NCBI RefSeq assembly: GCF_021608135.1
Contig: NZ_JAKIHL010000001.1
Span: forward strand, 124,001 to 188,000
DNA from: Microaerobacter geothermalis
Lineage (GTDB): Bacteria; Bacillota; Bacilli; DSM-22679
DNA: 64,000 nucleotides
Direction: 5' to 3'
In this document: in pieces, positions 48,989 to 59,261 of the stretch
How positions within the stretch are numbered: position 1 is the first letter of the stretch
Layout of the letters: every line of letters begins with the position of its first letter
Made by a program: the position numbers and the translations under genes
Notes under the pieces: generated by a model
Seen by the model: only the letters and a program-made list of their open reading frames with translations
Told to the model about the DNA's origin: nothing
The model's database searches: none

Positions 48989-50287
48989 TTGGTTGATAAA
49001 CCCCGCTTAGCAGTGATTGGATTAGGTTTCATTGGATTGCCTTTGTCATTAAGCTATGCCATGAATGGTGCCAAAGTGATTGGGATTGATGTGTTAAAGG
49101 AGCATGTTGGAAATATAAACAAAGGCATAACCCATCATATGGAGTACTATCAGGGGAAAAGTATTTCAGATATATTACGGGAGCAGTTGGAAGCGAAAAC
49201 TTTTTACGCGACAACCTGTTATGAAGAGGCTGCGAGCCAGGTGGACAACTATGTGATAACCGTTGGAATTCCGGTTAGACAGGAAATCCCGGACACTTCA
49301 TATTTGGAAGAATCTTGCCTTTCTTTATCAAAGGTGTTGAAGAAAGGAGATACGATCATTCTCCGCAGCACTGTTGTTCCCGGGACAACAGAAGAACTTG
49401 TACTGCCCATTTTGGAAAAGAGCGGATTGAAAGCTGGAACAGACTTTTATCTCGCCTATTGCTCAGAGCGAATTGCAGAAGGAAGGGCATTCGAAGAGTT
49501 TATTCACATGCCTTTAGCCCTCGGCGGAGTGAATGAGGAAAGTGCAGAAAGGGCAAAAAGCCTGCTTTCCTTTGTCACGAAGGCGGACATTCATGTCACA
49601 GATATTAAAGTGGTGGAAACGGCAAAGGTGATCGAAAACATCCAGAGAGATGTGAATATTGCCATGGTCCAGCAGTTTGCCCGATTTGCCGAAAAGCTGG
49701 GAATCGACACATTTGAGTTAATTCGAATTGCCAATACCCATAAGAGAGTCAATCTCTTAACCCCTGGTCCAGGTGTTGGAGGGTACTGTCTTCCCAATGC
49801 CTTATACTATTTACAGCCTAAAGCTAAGGAACTTCAAGTGGATATATCTCTATTGGAGAAGGCTCGCCAGATCAATGACAGCGTTCCCTATGCCCTTGTT
49901 CAGATGGTGAAGGATTCATTGGAAAAACAGGGGAGGTCTCTAAAAGGTTTAAAAGTAGCTGTCCTGGGTCTGGCTATGAAGGATTATTCCAATGATGACC
50001 GGATCAGCCCTCCTCACCAATTGGTTTCACTGCTGCTGGAGGAGGGTGCCCATGTTTTTGCCTATGACCCGGGAGTGCCAGAAAGCTACCCTTATAAGGT
50101 AAACTCATTGGAGGAAGCCGTTGCCGATGCCAAAGCCCTTTTCTTGCTGACCATGCAGGAAGAATTTAAATATGTCGATTGGAAAAGACAAGTGATTGAT
50201 AAAATGTCTTCAAAACCAGTCATTCTTGATGGAAAAAACCAAATCCCACGTTCATTGGATAAGGATATGATATTAATCCGAATCTAG
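48989..50287 (+). CDS. UDP-sugar dehydrogenase (UDP-ManNAc/UDP-Glc type)
   Basis: The 432-residue protein starts at TTG 48989 with GGAGGAGA upstream. It has an N-terminal NAD-binding fold (VIGLGFIGLPLSLSYAMNG), the central domain with Lys in VETAKVIENIQRDVNIAM and the catalytic Cys region PGPGVGGYCLPNALYYL, and a C-terminal UDP-sugar domain. The enzymes oxidise UDP-sugar C6 to the acid in two NAD steps. WecC-type activity is a little favoured by the loop but not certain. It precedes a glycosyltransferase and both probably serve wall polysaccharide. Confidence 0.88.
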   Translation: MVDKPRLAVIGLGFIGLPLSLSYAMNGAKVIGIDVLKEHVGNINKGITHHMEYYQGKSISDILREQLEAKTFYATTCYEEAASQVDNYVITVGIPVRQEIPDTSYLEESCLSLSKVLKKGDTIILRSTVVPGTTEELVLPILEKSGLKAGTDFYLAYCSERIAEGRAFEEFIHMPLALGGVNEESAERAKSLLSFVTKADIHVTDIKVVETAKVIENIQRDVNIAMVQQFARFAEKLGIDTFELIRIANTHKRVNLLTPGPGVGGYCLPNALYYLQPKAKELQVDISLLEKARQINDSVPYALVQMVKDSLEKQGRSLKGLKVAVLGLAMKDYSNDDRISPPHQLVSLLLEEGAHVFAYDPGVPESYPYKVNSLEEAVADAKALFLLTMQEEFKYVDWKRQVIDKMSSKPVILDGKNQIPRSLDKDMILIRI

Positions 50288-50347
50288 CTTGTTACAAAGG
50301 AAATAACGCAAAAAATAATTGATTTCACACAGGGAAGGAATAATTCC

Positions 50348-51709
50348 ATGAGTAATCCGAGAAAAGTTTTGATGATTTCCTATCTCTTTCCCCCCATTGG
50401 TGGTGGGGGAGTTCAACGGGCTTTAAAAATGGCCAAATACCTGCCGCAGTATGGTTGGCAGGTCCATGTGTTAACCGTTGATTCTCCTGCCCATGTCTCC
50501 TTGGATCACAGTCTGCTTCAGCAGCTTCCTGAAGGAACGATGGTTCATCGGGCATCGGAAAGGGGAGTAGGAAAAGGGTCTAACATACCCGGAGGGAAAG
50601 CAGATTTTGTCTCCTCACAAGATCGTCAATTATCTTCAAATAAACATCCTGGTTCAAATAAAGGTTGGAAGAAGGAATTCATCAGGATCGCAAAACCGTA
50701 TTTAAAAAAGGCCAAAGAGGGATTGCTTATCCCCGACGATCAAATCCTTTGGTACTCTGATGCCGTAAAAAAAGGATTAGATGTGATTTATTCCCATGAT
50801 ATTGATGTCATCTTCTCTACTTCAGGACCTTATACCAATCATTTGGTGGGCTTGGCCCTTAAAAACAAGACAGGTAAGCCATGGATAGCCGATTTCCGCG
50901 ATCCTTGGACTCAAAATATGCATCAATCCGATATTCCCTGGAAGAAATGGATAGAGGAAACGATGGAAAGACGGGTCATGAATACATCCGATGTTGTTCT
51001 CACCGTAACCCCGTCCTTTGCCCGGAATTTCAAGAAAAAACATCCGGGCATCAAGAATTTGCAGGTGATTTACAACGGATTTGATCCCGAAGATTATGAC
51101 AAGATTACTCCAATAGATACAAGGGGACTTTTTACGGCTTCATATGCCGGTATTTTCTACAAGGAAAGGAATCCAAGGCTTTTCCTGGAGGCTGTCTATG
51201 AGCTGATTCAGGAAGGATTGGTTGACCGGAAGCATCTCTCATGTAAGTTTGCCGGGGTGTTTGATTATCCGGGTTACTCAGAAAATTATGACTGTGTAAA
51301 GCAGCTCGGTTTGGAAGACGTCGTGGAGGTATTGGGACATCTGCCCCACCACGAAGTATTGTCCCTGTTAAAGGGCTCCAACCTGTTACTCCTGATAGGA
51401 GATACGGCTCCCGGCTCCGGGGATTATATTCCAGGGAAGCTGTTTGAATACATGGCCATTGGAAATCCAATATTGGCCCTAACCGTACCGGGCGAGTCAG
51501 AACGAATCATTAGGGAATATGGACTTGGTGAAGTGGTGAATCCCTTTTCCCAGAAGGAAATCAAGCAGGCATATCTAAGGATGTATCAACTATGGGTAAA
51601 CGGAAATGGTTATGGCGAAACTGAAAGATCATTTAAAAAAGACATTAACATTTATAACAGGAAGTATCAGGCAGAACAATTGGCCGAAGTGATGGAAACT
51701 TTAATATAA
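50348..51709 (+). CDS. Family-4-type glycosyltransferase
   Basis: The 453-residue protein has a GT-B fold. The N-terminal Gly-rich start (SYLFPPIGGGGVQRALKMAK) is typical for GT4 enzymes, and the C-terminal half has the nucleotide-sugar site near VTVPGESERIIREYGLGEVV. It would transfer a sugar in surface polysaccharide or teichuronic-type polymer synthesis together with the dehydrogenase just upstream. The donor and acceptor cannot be read from the sequence. The next gene on this strand is 1.5 kb away. Confidence 0.85.
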   Translation: MSNPRKVLMISYLFPPIGGGGVQRALKMAKYLPQYGWQVHVLTVDSPAHVSLDHSLLQQLPEGTMVHRASERGVGKGSNIPGGKADFVSSQDRQLSSNKHPGSNKGWKKEFIRIAKPYLKKAKEGLLIPDDQILWYSDAVKKGLDVIYSHDIDVIFSTSGPYTNHLVGLALKNKTGKPWIADFRDPWTQNMHQSDIPWKKWIEETMERRVMNTSDVVLTVTPSFARNFKKKHPGIKNLQVIYNGFDPEDYDKITPIDTRGLFTASYAGIFYKERNPRLFLEAVYELIQEGLVDRKHLSCKFAGVFDYPGYSENYDCVKQLGLEDVVEVLGHLPHHEVLSLLKGSNLLLLIGDTAPGSGDYIPGKLFEYMAIGNPILALTVPGESERIIREYGLGEVVNPFSQKEIKQAYLRMYQLWVNGNGYGETERSFKKDINIYNRKYQAEQLAEVMETLI

Positions 51710-51711
51710 AT

Positions 51712-51840
51712 TTACTTATTTCGATTCTTCCTTTTAATAAACCTAAATATAAAAATAATCATAACTACTGTAGGTAAAAACACTAATAATATTTGCATGA
51801 CTGCGGTACTTAATGAAAAAGTACTTGATGAAAATTCCAT
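51712..51840 (-). CDS. Small membrane peptide (42 aa)
   Basis: On the minus strand AAAGGAAGTG lies about eight bases before ATG 51840. The peptide has a short polar start (MEFSSSTFSLS), one membrane span (MQILLVFLPTVVMIIFIF) and a strongly basic end (RFIKRKNRNK). Such peptides occur widely in Bacillales and some are regulators or toxins. The stop codon almost touches the stop of the glycosyltransferase gene. Function unknown. Confidence 0.45.
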   Translation of the reverse strand: MEFSSSTFSLSTAVMQILLVFLPTVVMIIFIFRFIKRKNRNK

Positions 51841-52081
51841 GCTTTACACTTCCTTTAACAATGTGTTTAACGTCTATCCATAAGAAGAATAGTCGTTAAT
51901 AGTATGAGATGTAACTGTTAGCTTGATTCGATAGACCAACCCGTTTGGATGGTGTGCTCCAAACGGAAAGCATTAGTCTCGAACGTTTGAGGAGATTATG
52001 TAATACCTGATATACAAGACAATAAAAAGAGGGTAAAAAGAACAGTTTTTATAATGATTTTGTACCTTATAATCAAGATTA

Positions 52082-52534
52082 TCACCCCAATGTTTCAATA
52101 AACTTTTCAACGACATTTTGATTTATTCTTTCAAATCTAAAAAAGTAGAATATTTTATTATGCTTTACCACGTAGTAAACCTGCCCACCATCTTTATAAA
52201 CCGTTACAGTTTTATTTCCAATTAAAATTAATTTCTTGTCTTTATTTGGGAGTACTATTTTACCTTCTGATAAAGTCAGGGAAATATTATTGTTGTAATA
52301 AATTGTTATTATTGGACTTAAAAAACCATCATCATATTTTTCTACAGATTGAACAACCCAGTTATTAGGGATAGATGGTGGGTTAGTCAAATTTAATACT
52401 TTAGGAATTTGTTCAATCTCTATCGGTGATTTATATAAATTTGGCGTGAAATAACCCAACCAATATAAAAAAATACCGAACATTATAATCGCTATAATTA
52501 TAATTAAGATAAGCCTTTTACTTTTAATTACCAA
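52082..52534 (-). CDS. Membrane-anchored exterior protein, unknown
   Basis: The 150-residue product starts at TTG 52534 with AAAGGTG eight bases upstream; GTG 52543 is the only longer choice. One N-terminal span (LILIIIIAIIMFGIFLYWLG) is followed by an exterior domain of about 120 residues with many beta strands (SVEKYDDGFLSPIITIYYNN and TVTVYKDGGQVYYVVKHN). The pattern is like DUF4367-type domains, but I cannot confirm that family. The gene is AT-rich and stands alone. Function unknown. Confidence 0.6.
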   Translation of the reverse strand: MVIKSKRLILIIIIAIIMFGIFLYWLGYFTPNLYKSPIEIEQIPKVLNLTNPPSIPNNWVVQSVEKYDDGFLSPIITIYYNNNISLTLSEGKIVLPNKDKKLILIGNKTVTVYKDGGQVYYVVKHNKIFYFFRFERINQNVVEKFIETLG

Positions 52535-52733
52535 TTGAATCACCTTTAAATAACGATTTAACCAGAAGACCTCAAGTTATATGTATCTAGAAAACTAGTC
52601 GGATTCCTATTTATTTCCTATTTGAATGTCGAAACATACGATCGGCTCTTTGCCACTAGCAGTGATTTCAAGATAGATTCTTTCTCTTAATTTCCAATAA
52701 ATCTTTGAAAATACTGGACAAAGATACGTCTAC

Positions 52734-52954
52734 ATGGGAAATCAGATCTTATACGATTTACAAAAACGAATACGATCTCTGAAAGAGGATAAAAAAATCT
52801 TCGCAAAAGACCAGTCTATTATTTGAGCTTTTCAGAATTAAATTTTTTTGAAAACGCATGTCATACTTCTTTGAAATCAGGATCGCATGTTAATTCCGAG
52901 TTATTGCCAAAAATATACCATAAAATAAAAGGGAATATGGACCAATTTATATAA
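52734..52954 (+). pseudogene. Broken short gene (about 70 residues in two frames)
   Basis: ATG 52734 reads MGNQILYDLQKRIRSLKEDK to a TGA at 52824. An adjacent frame then continues LSFSELNFFENACHTSLKSG and onward to TAA at 52952. Joined, they would give about 70 residues, which suggests one small gene with a frameshift. Neither part has a good ribosome binding site. No family recognised. The rest of the gap from 52535 to 53187 holds no gene. Confidence 0.3.
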
Positions 52955-53081
52955 ATTCAGGCAATCTTCATATAAAATCATGGAAAACTCATATAATCAG
53001 GAATTTATTATTATCTAAATGTTCATATATATAAATGAATGCAGTGAAATGAGTAGAGAAAATATAGAGTTTAAGCAGATA

Positions 53082-53130
53082 GGGGGAATCCCCTCCATAG
53101 GTTTGGGGGATTCCCCCTCTGTTTTTGTTT
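53082..53130 (+). terminator. Strong hairpin upstream of the nar block
   Basis: GGGGGAATCC (53082-53091) pairs with GGATTCCCCC (53108-53117), followed by TCTGTTTTTGTTT. It lies 58 bases before the GAF-protein start with no intact gene ahead of it, so it may be a terminator of an upstream transcript or an attenuator in the leader of the nar transcript. Confidence 0.75.
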
Positions 53131-53187
53131 ATGGGGGGTTATTTACAATGGAATCATAGAGGAATCACAGATGAAGGGGGTGAGTCT

Positions 53188-54072
53188 ATGCTGCCTGATA
53201 TGCAACAGACCATACGGATGGAGCTTGAGAACCTGTCCCGTAAGATAGAAATTGATTTTGTTGCGTTGGCTCTGTTTGACCCGGTCAATGTTGAGATTCG
53301 ATGGCGTTTAGCCTATGGAGCATTAAGTGACCGATATCTCAGCATTGCCATTCGCGTAGGAAAAGGGGTGGCAGGTACCGTCCTGCAAACCAAAAGACCA
53401 ATGGTGATTCCCTCCTATCCGGAGGATGTACCGGAAAACCCATTGGAGTATCCGATTTTATGGGTAGAAAAATTAAAGTCTGCCGTTGCCGTTCCTGTAG
53501 GAACAGATTCGTTCCTGTTCGGAGTACTCCTTGTCGGACAGCGGACAAAGCGGATATTTAGCGAGAAGCATTTAGCTGCCATAAACGAGGCGGCAATGTC
53601 CATTACAGAATTTTACTCTAAGCTGCAATCATCGGTTAGTTTTGAGGAACCCAAGTCCCATAAAAGTGATTCACCACTTGTCTCATTTTTGTTACAGGAA
53701 ATGAAAACGAGAGTGAATCAAGTGACCATTGAGTTGTTGGACCAACGGGTTGCCCACATTTCTGAAAGGTATCAATTACAATTTATCGGTTTGTTTAAAA
53801 ATCTGCTTGACCGCCTGATTACAGAATCAAGGGATCAAATCGTCATCAGTATCGAACGGCAAAAAGAGCAGCAAATGGTTTTTGAAGTGAAGGTAAACAG
53901 AAGAATTGATTCCCCCTATCAGACATTTGCTCACCTGATAGAAAAGGTTGGATCGTTAAAGGGAAATGTGGAAATGTACAATGAGCCCAATGAGTTCAGG
54001 TTACTCATGAATTTCTCCATTGGATTACTGTTAGACAATCAACCTTGGAATTTCCATAGAAATGGAAACTGA
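53188..54072 (+). CDS. GAF-domain protein next to narG, with a degenerate kinase-like C-terminus
   Basis: ATG 53188 has GAAGGGGGTGAG upstream; the 294-residue product is soluble. Residues about 10-155 form a GAF domain (IRVGKGVAGTVLQTKRPMVI, then SAVAVPVGTDSFLFGVLLVG). The C-terminal half (YQLQFIGLFKNLLDRLITES and onward) has the length and order of an HATPase domain but lacks the DxGxG box, so it is likely inactive. In Staphylococcus the GAF protein NreA binds nitrate and controls the NreB kinase. A similar role here is inferred from the place 28 bases before narG. Confidence 0.75.
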   Translation: MLPDMQQTIRMELENLSRKIEIDFVALALFDPVNVEIRWRLAYGALSDRYLSIAIRVGKGVAGTVLQTKRPMVIPSYPEDVPENPLEYPILWVEKLKSAVAVPVGTDSFLFGVLLVGQRTKRIFSEKHLAAINEAAMSITEFYSKLQSSVSFEEPKSHKSDSPLVSFLLQEMKTRVNQVTIELLDQRVAHISERYQLQFIGLFKNLLDRLITESRDQIVISIERQKEQQMVFEVKVNRRIDSPYQTFAHLIEKVGSLKGNVEMYNEPNEFRLLMNFSIGLLLDNQPWNFHRNGN

Positions 54073-54100
54073 AACCTGGGATTAGAAAGGGGAGAAGAAA

Positions 54101-57100
54101 ATGGGAAAGAAGAAGTCACCTTTATTTAATAAACTTCGGTATTTTACTTCAAGAGAAAAATACTCTAACAACTGGAGCGAAGTATCGCCGTATGGGCGTG
54201 AGTGGGAGGACGTGTACCGTAGGCGCTGGCAGCATGACAAAGTGGTTCGCTCCACCCATGGCGTAAACTGTACCGGATCCTGCAGTTGGAAAATTTTTGT
54301 AAAAGATGGGATCGTCACCTGGGAAAACCAGCAAACGGATTATCCGTCTACAGGACCGGATCTGCCGGAATTTGAACCCCGTGGTTGTCCAAGAGGGGCA
54401 AGCTTTTCATGGTATATTTACAGTCCATTGAGAGTCAAATATCCCTATATACGGGGAGTATTGCTTAACATGTGGCGTGAAGCCTTTAAACAGACCGGCG
54501 ATCCCGTTCAGGCGTGGGCGCAAATTGTGGAAGATCCGGAAAAAACGAAGAAGTATAAATCAGCCAGGGGGAAAGGCGGATTCGTCCGGGCTTCCTGGGA
54601 TGAAGTGTCACGGATCATTTCGGCATCATTAATTTACACCATTAAAAAATACGGACCTGACCGGGTTTTTGGATTTTCACCCATTCCTGCCATGTCCATG
54701 GTGAGCTACGCAGCCGGTTCCCGGTTCCTTTCACTGCTGGGTTCTCCGTTGTTAAGTTTCTACGATTGGTATGCGGATCTTCCTCCCGCATCACCGCAAA
54801 TGTGGGGGGATCAGACCGATGTGCCCGAGAGCAGCGATTGGTTTAATTCAGGTTATATGCTGGTTTGGGGGTCCAATCTTCCAATGACCCGAACACCGGA
54901 TGCCCATTTTATGACGGAGGCACGGTATCGCGGCACCAAGGTCGTTTCCATTAGTCCCGACTATGCCGAATTTGTCAAGTTTGCTGACAATTGGATGTCC
55001 GTCAAGCCGGGAACTGATGGGGCCTTAGCCATGGCAATGGCCCATGTAATACTTAAAGAGTTTTATGTGGAAAAGGAAACGGAATATTTCGTTGACTATG
55101 CAAAAAAATATACCGATTTTCCATTTTTAATTACCCTTCAGGAAGAGAATGGCGAGTATAAGGCTGACCGGTTCCTTCTTGCCAGTGACCTGGGCAAAGA
55201 GATGAACAATGGGGAATGGAAAACGGTTGTATATGATGAATCAACGAATGATTTTGCCATCCCACAGGGAAGCATCGGATCCCGATGGGGAGAAAACGGC
55301 AAATGGAATCTTAAAATGCAGGATATAGAAACCGGGCAGGATATTCAGCCTCGCTTAACCTTATTAGGAATTGAGGACGAGATCGTTCAAGTCCAACTGC
55401 CTTACTTCGATGAGAATGGGCGAAAGATCATGAACCGTGCTGTTCCAGTAAAACGAATCATGCAAAATGGACAACCTGTTTATCTGACAACGGTTTATGA
55501 TTTAATGCTTGCCAATTACGGAATAGATCGGGGACTGGGTGACGGATTGGCTGCCAGCTATGATGAAATTCAGCCCTTTACCCCTGCTTGGCAGGAAGGG
55601 ATTACAGGGGTTGACCGTCATTTGGCGATTCAGATTGCCCGTGAATTTGCCCAGAATGCCGTAGATACCAAGGGACGTTCCATGATTGTAATGGGAGCAG
55701 GAATCAATCACTGGTATAACTCCGATTTAATTTACCGGGCCATTTTGAATCTGGTCCTCTTAACTGGCTCCCAGGGAGTCAATGGTGGAGGATGGGCCCA
55801 TTATGTGGGGCAGGAAAAGCTTCGTCCCGCTGAAGGCTGGCAAACCGTGGCTTTTGCCCGGGACTGGACACTGCCTCCCCGGTTGCAAAACGGCACATCC
55901 TTTTTCTACTTTGCCACTGATCAATGGCGTTATGAGGAGACCCCCGTCGGAGAATTGATTTCACCCCTGGCGGAGAAACCAAAGTATCAGCATTACGCCG
56001 ATTATAATGTGATGGCTGCACGGCTGGGATGGCTACCTTCTTACCCGCAATTTGATCGCAATTCTCTCGCATTATATGAAGATGCGAAAAAGGCTGGAGC
56101 TAAAACCCCGGAGGAAATTGCTAACTTTGTAGCAGCAGAATTAAAAAAGAGGAAATTGCACTTTTCTGTTGAGGATCCAGACCACCCAAACAACTTTCCG
56201 CGGGTCATGTTTGTCTGGCGGGCCAATCTAATATCCAGCTCCGGGAAAGGCCATGAATATTTTCTGAAACATTTGCTGGGAACCTCCCATGGATTGATGA
56301 ACGATGATGAAGCAAGCTTAAGGCCGGAAGAAATCGCATGGCATGAGGAAGCGCCGGAAGGAAAGCTGGATTTGATGGTTAATCTGGATTTTCGCATGGC
56401 CGGAACAGCCCTGTACTCGGATATCGTACTCCCTGCAGCAACTTGGTATGAAAAAAGTGATCTAAGCAGCACCGATATGCATCCTTTTATACATCCGTTT
56501 AATCCGGCAGTTGGTCCCCAATGGGAAACCCGTTCCGATTGGGAAGCATTCAAGGAATTGGCCCGTGCATTCTCGGAAATGGCCAAGGATCAGTTTGAAA
56601 AACCGCTGCATGATATTGTCACTACACCACTGCTCCACGACTCTCCAGATGAGCTGGCTCAACCCTTTGGGAAAATCAAGGATTGGAGCAAAGGAGAAAT
56701 TGACCCGGTTCCAGGGAAAACGATGCCGCGAATCCATGTGGTTGAACGGGATTATGCCGCTGTATATGAAAAAATGATCGCCCTTGGACCCTTTGTAAAG
56801 GAAAAGCCCTTCGGTACGAAAGGGATCAACTGGTCAGCTGAAGAGGAGTACAACAAGCTAAAGAAGACCTTGGGTACTGTTCATAAGCAGGGAATTACCC
56901 GGGGCTGTCCCGATATTGCTTCAGACCGGCAGGTTGCGGAAGCGATACTAACCCTTTCCTCTACGACAAACGGCAAAATGGCAGTAAAGGCATGGGAGGC
57001 CCTTGAACAAAAAACATCCCTTGAACTGAAGGATCTTGCTGAAGAACGGGCGGAAGAATGTTTTACATTTGACGAGATTACCAGCCGTCCCAAAACGGTG

Positions 57101-57790
57101 ATAACTTCTCCCGCGTTCAGCGGATCGGAAAAAGGAGGGCGCCGATACTCTCCCTTTACGACAAATGTAGAAAGACTGATCCCATGGCGAACCTTAACCG
57201 GGCGTCAGCAATATTACGTGGACCATGAACTGCTGCTTGAATTCGGGGAAAGCTTGGCTACCTATAAACCGATTTTGAAGCATACACCTTTTCATCCTTC
57301 CAAGAATCGTCCCGATGTGGATGGAAAAGAGGTAACATTGAACTATTTGACTCCCCATAGCAAATGGTCCATTCACAGCACTTATTTTGATTCACTGCCG
57401 ATGCTGACTCTTTTCCGGGGAGGACCAACCATTTGGATGAACAAAGAAGACGCGGCAGAGGCGGATGTCCAGGATAATGATTGGATTGAATGTTTTAACC
57501 GCAATGGGGTTGTGGTGGCCCGTGCGGTGGTGACCCATCGTCTGCCCCGGGGGATTGCCTTCATGTATCATGCCCAAGACAGGCATATCAATGTTCCTGG
57601 AACTTCCCTTACCGAAAATCGGGGAGGAACCCATAACAGTCCGACCCGCATCCATGTAAAGCCCACCCACATGATCGGAGGGTATGCACAGCTTAGCTAT
57701 GGATTTAATTATTATGGCCCAACTGGAAATCAACGGGATTTAAATGTGATTATCAGGAAGTTGCGGGAGGTGGATTGGCTTGAAGATTAA
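54101..57790 (+). CDS. narG: Respiratory nitrate reductase alpha subunit
   Basis: The 1229-residue protein starts after AAAGGGGAG. The N-terminal FS0 cluster motif is present as HGVNCTGSC with a further Cys in FEPRGCPRGASFSW, and the molybdopterin-binding domains follow to the end (THNSPTRIHVKPTHMIGGYA). NarG holds the Mo-bisMGD site and reduces nitrate to nitrite on the cytoplasmic side. The length matches NarG of Bacilli. It shares 11 bases with narH. The order narG-narH-narJ-narI is canonical. Confidence 0.97.
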   Translation: MGKKKSPLFNKLRYFTSREKYSNNWSEVSPYGREWEDVYRRRWQHDKVVRSTHGVNCTGSCSWKIFVKDGIVTWENQQTDYPSTGPDLPEFEPRGCPRGASFSWYIYSPLRVKYPYIRGVLLNMWREAFKQTGDPVQAWAQIVEDPEKTKKYKSARGKGGFVRASWDEVSRIISASLIYTIKKYGPDRVFGFSPIPAMSMVSYAAGSRFLSLLGSPLLSFYDWYADLPPASPQMWGDQTDVPESSDWFNSGYMLVWGSNLPMTRTPDAHFMTEARYRGTKVVSISPDYAEFVKFADNWMSVKPGTDGALAMAMAHVILKEFYVEKETEYFVDYAKKYTDFPFLITLQEENGEYKADRFLLASDLGKEMNNGEWKTVVYDESTNDFAIPQGSIGSRWGENGKWNLKMQDIETGQDIQPRLTLLGIEDEIVQVQLPYFDENGRKIMNRAVPVKRIMQNGQPVYLTTVYDLMLANYGIDRGLGDGLAASYDEIQPFTPAWQEGITGVDRHLAIQIAREFAQNAVDTKGRSMIVMGAGINHWYNSDLIYRAILNLVLLTGSQGVNGGGWAHYVGQEKLRPAEGWQTVAFARDWTLPPRLQNGTSFFYFATDQWRYEETPVGELISPLAEKPKYQHYADYNVMAARLGWLPSYPQFDRNSLALYEDAKKAGAKTPEEIANFVAAELKKRKLHFSVEDPDHPNNFPRVMFVWRANLISSSGKGHEYFLKHLLGTSHGLMNDDEASLRPEEIAWHEEAPEGKLDLMVNLDFRMAGTALYSDIVLPAATWYEKSDLSSTDMHPFIHPFNPAVGPQWETRSDWEAFKELARAFSEMAKDQFEKPLHDIVTTPLLHDSPDELAQPFGKIKDWSKGEIDPVPGKTMPRIHVVERDYAAVYEKMIALGPFVKEKPFGTKGINWSAEEEYNKLKKTLGTVHKQGITRGCPDIASDRQVAEAILTLSSTTNGKMAVKAWEALEQKTSLELKDLAEERAEECFTFDEITSRPKTVITSPAFSGSEKGGRRYSPFTTNVERLIPWRTLTGRQQYYVDHELLLEFGESLATYKPILKHTPFHPSKNRPDVDGKEVTLNYLTPHSKWSIHSTYFDSLPMLTLFRGGPTIWMNKEDAAEADVQDNDWIECFNRNGVVVARAVVTHRLPRGIAFMYHAQDRHINVPGTSLTENRGGTHNSPTRIHVKPTHMIGGYAQLSYGFNYYGPTGNQRDLNVIIRKLREVDWLED

Positions 57791-59261
57791 AGCACAAGTC
57801 GGTATGGTCATGAATCTGGACAAATGTATCGGGTGCCATACATGCAGCGTGACATGTAAAAACACATGGACCAATCGTCCCGGCGCGGAGTATATGTGGT
57901 TCAATAATGTCGAAACAAAGCCGGGCATCGGATACCCGAAGGAATGGGAGAATCAAGAGAAGCATCGCGGCGGTTGGGTATTAAAAAACGGGAAATTGGA
58001 GTTGCGTTCCGGAGATCGGCTAAGCAAATTGACCAACATCTTTTATAATCCGGATCAACTAACCATTGACGAATACTATGAACCTTGGACCTATGATTAT
58101 GAAAAATTAACCAATAGTCCTGAAAAAAATTATCAGCCGGTTGCCCGTCCTAAATCAACCATCACCGGAGAAACGATGGATTTGAAATGGGGACCCAACT
58201 GGGAAGATGATTTGGCAGGAGCCCACGTCACCGGAATGCAAGATCCGGACATGAAGGGAATGGAAGAGTCCATTCGAATGGATTTTGAACAGGTATTTAT
58301 GATGTACTTACCGCGTATCTGCGAGCACTGCCTGAATCCGTCATGTGTCTCTTCCTGCCCGTCGGGAGCCATGTATAAACGTGAAGAAGACGGGATTGTA
58401 TTGGTGGATCAGGAGGCCTGCCGCGGTTGGCGCATGTGCGTTTCCAGCTGTCCCTATAAAAAGGTGTATTTCAACTGGCAAACCAATAAGGCAGAAAAAT
58501 GCACCCTGTGTTTTCCGCGGATAGAAGCCGGATTGCCAACCATTTGCTCGGAAACCTGTGTCGGGCGGATTCGTTATCTGGGATTGGTATTATATGACGC
58601 TGACCGCGTGGAAGAAGCGGCCTCTGTTACTGATGAAAAGGACCTATACGAATCCCAGTTAAGTGTTTTCCTTGACCCGAATGATCCAGAAGTCATCGAA
58701 CAGGCACGGCGTGACGGAATTCCCGAGGATTGGCTGGAAGCTGCGCGAAGATCACCGATTTATAAATTGGCTATTGAGTGGAAAATTGCTCTTCCCCTTC
58801 ATCCTGAATACAGAACGCTTCCGATGGTATGGTATGTGCCGCCATTAAGTCCGATCATGAACTTATTCGAAGGGAAAGGAAGCCAATCAAATCCCGATGA
58901 TGTATTTCCGGCGATCGATGAAATGAGAATTCCCATTGAATACCTCGCCAATCTGTTATCTGCCGGAGATACGGATGTGATTCGAAAGGTATTGAAAAAA
59001 ATGGCTGCCATGCGCAATTACATGCGGTCCGTCAACCTTGGAAAGAAGCCAAACCAAGAAATGTTAAAGGAAAGCGGTTTGACGGAAGAATCGGTAGAAG
59101 CCATGTATCGGCTATTGGCCATTGCCAAATACAACGACCGCTTTGTCATTCCGGCAGCCCATCGGGAACTGGTTGCGGATATGTTAAGTGAACAGGGAAG
59201 CTGTGGACTTGACTTCATTGGCGGACCAGGCTCATGCGGTGTATTGGGTCAGGGGGTATAA
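57780..59261 (+). CDS. narH: Respiratory nitrate reductase beta subunit
   Basis: The 493-residue protein starts at TTG 57780, inside the end of narG, with GGGAGG just upstream. It has the Cys clusters for four iron-sulfur centres: CIGCHTCSVTCKNTW, then CEHCLNPSCVSSCPSG, CRGWRMCVSSCPYKKV (with the Trp that marks the 3Fe-4S cluster) and CTLCFPRIEAGLPTICSETC. NarH carries electrons from NarI haems to NarG. narJ starts directly after its stop. Confidence 0.97.
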   Translation: MKIKAQVGMVMNLDKCIGCHTCSVTCKNTWTNRPGAEYMWFNNVETKPGIGYPKEWENQEKHRGGWVLKNGKLELRSGDRLSKLTNIFYNPDQLTIDEYYEPWTYDYEKLTNSPEKNYQPVARPKSTITGETMDLKWGPNWEDDLAGAHVTGMQDPDMKGMEESIRMDFEQVFMMYLPRICEHCLNPSCVSSCPSGAMYKREEDGIVLVDQEACRGWRMCVSSCPYKKVYFNWQTNKAEKCTLCFPRIEAGLPTICSETCVGRIRYLGLVLYDADRVEEAASVTDEKDLYESQLSVFLDPNDPEVIEQARRDGIPEDWLEAARRSPIYKLAIEWKIALPLHPEYRTLPMVWYVPPLSPIMNLFEGKGSQSNPDDVFPAIDEMRIPIEYLANLLSAGDTDVIRKVLKKMAAMRNYMRSVNLGKKPNQEMLKESGLTEESVEAMYRLLAIAKYNDRFVIPAAHRELVADMLSEQGSCGLDFIGGPGSCGVLGQGV

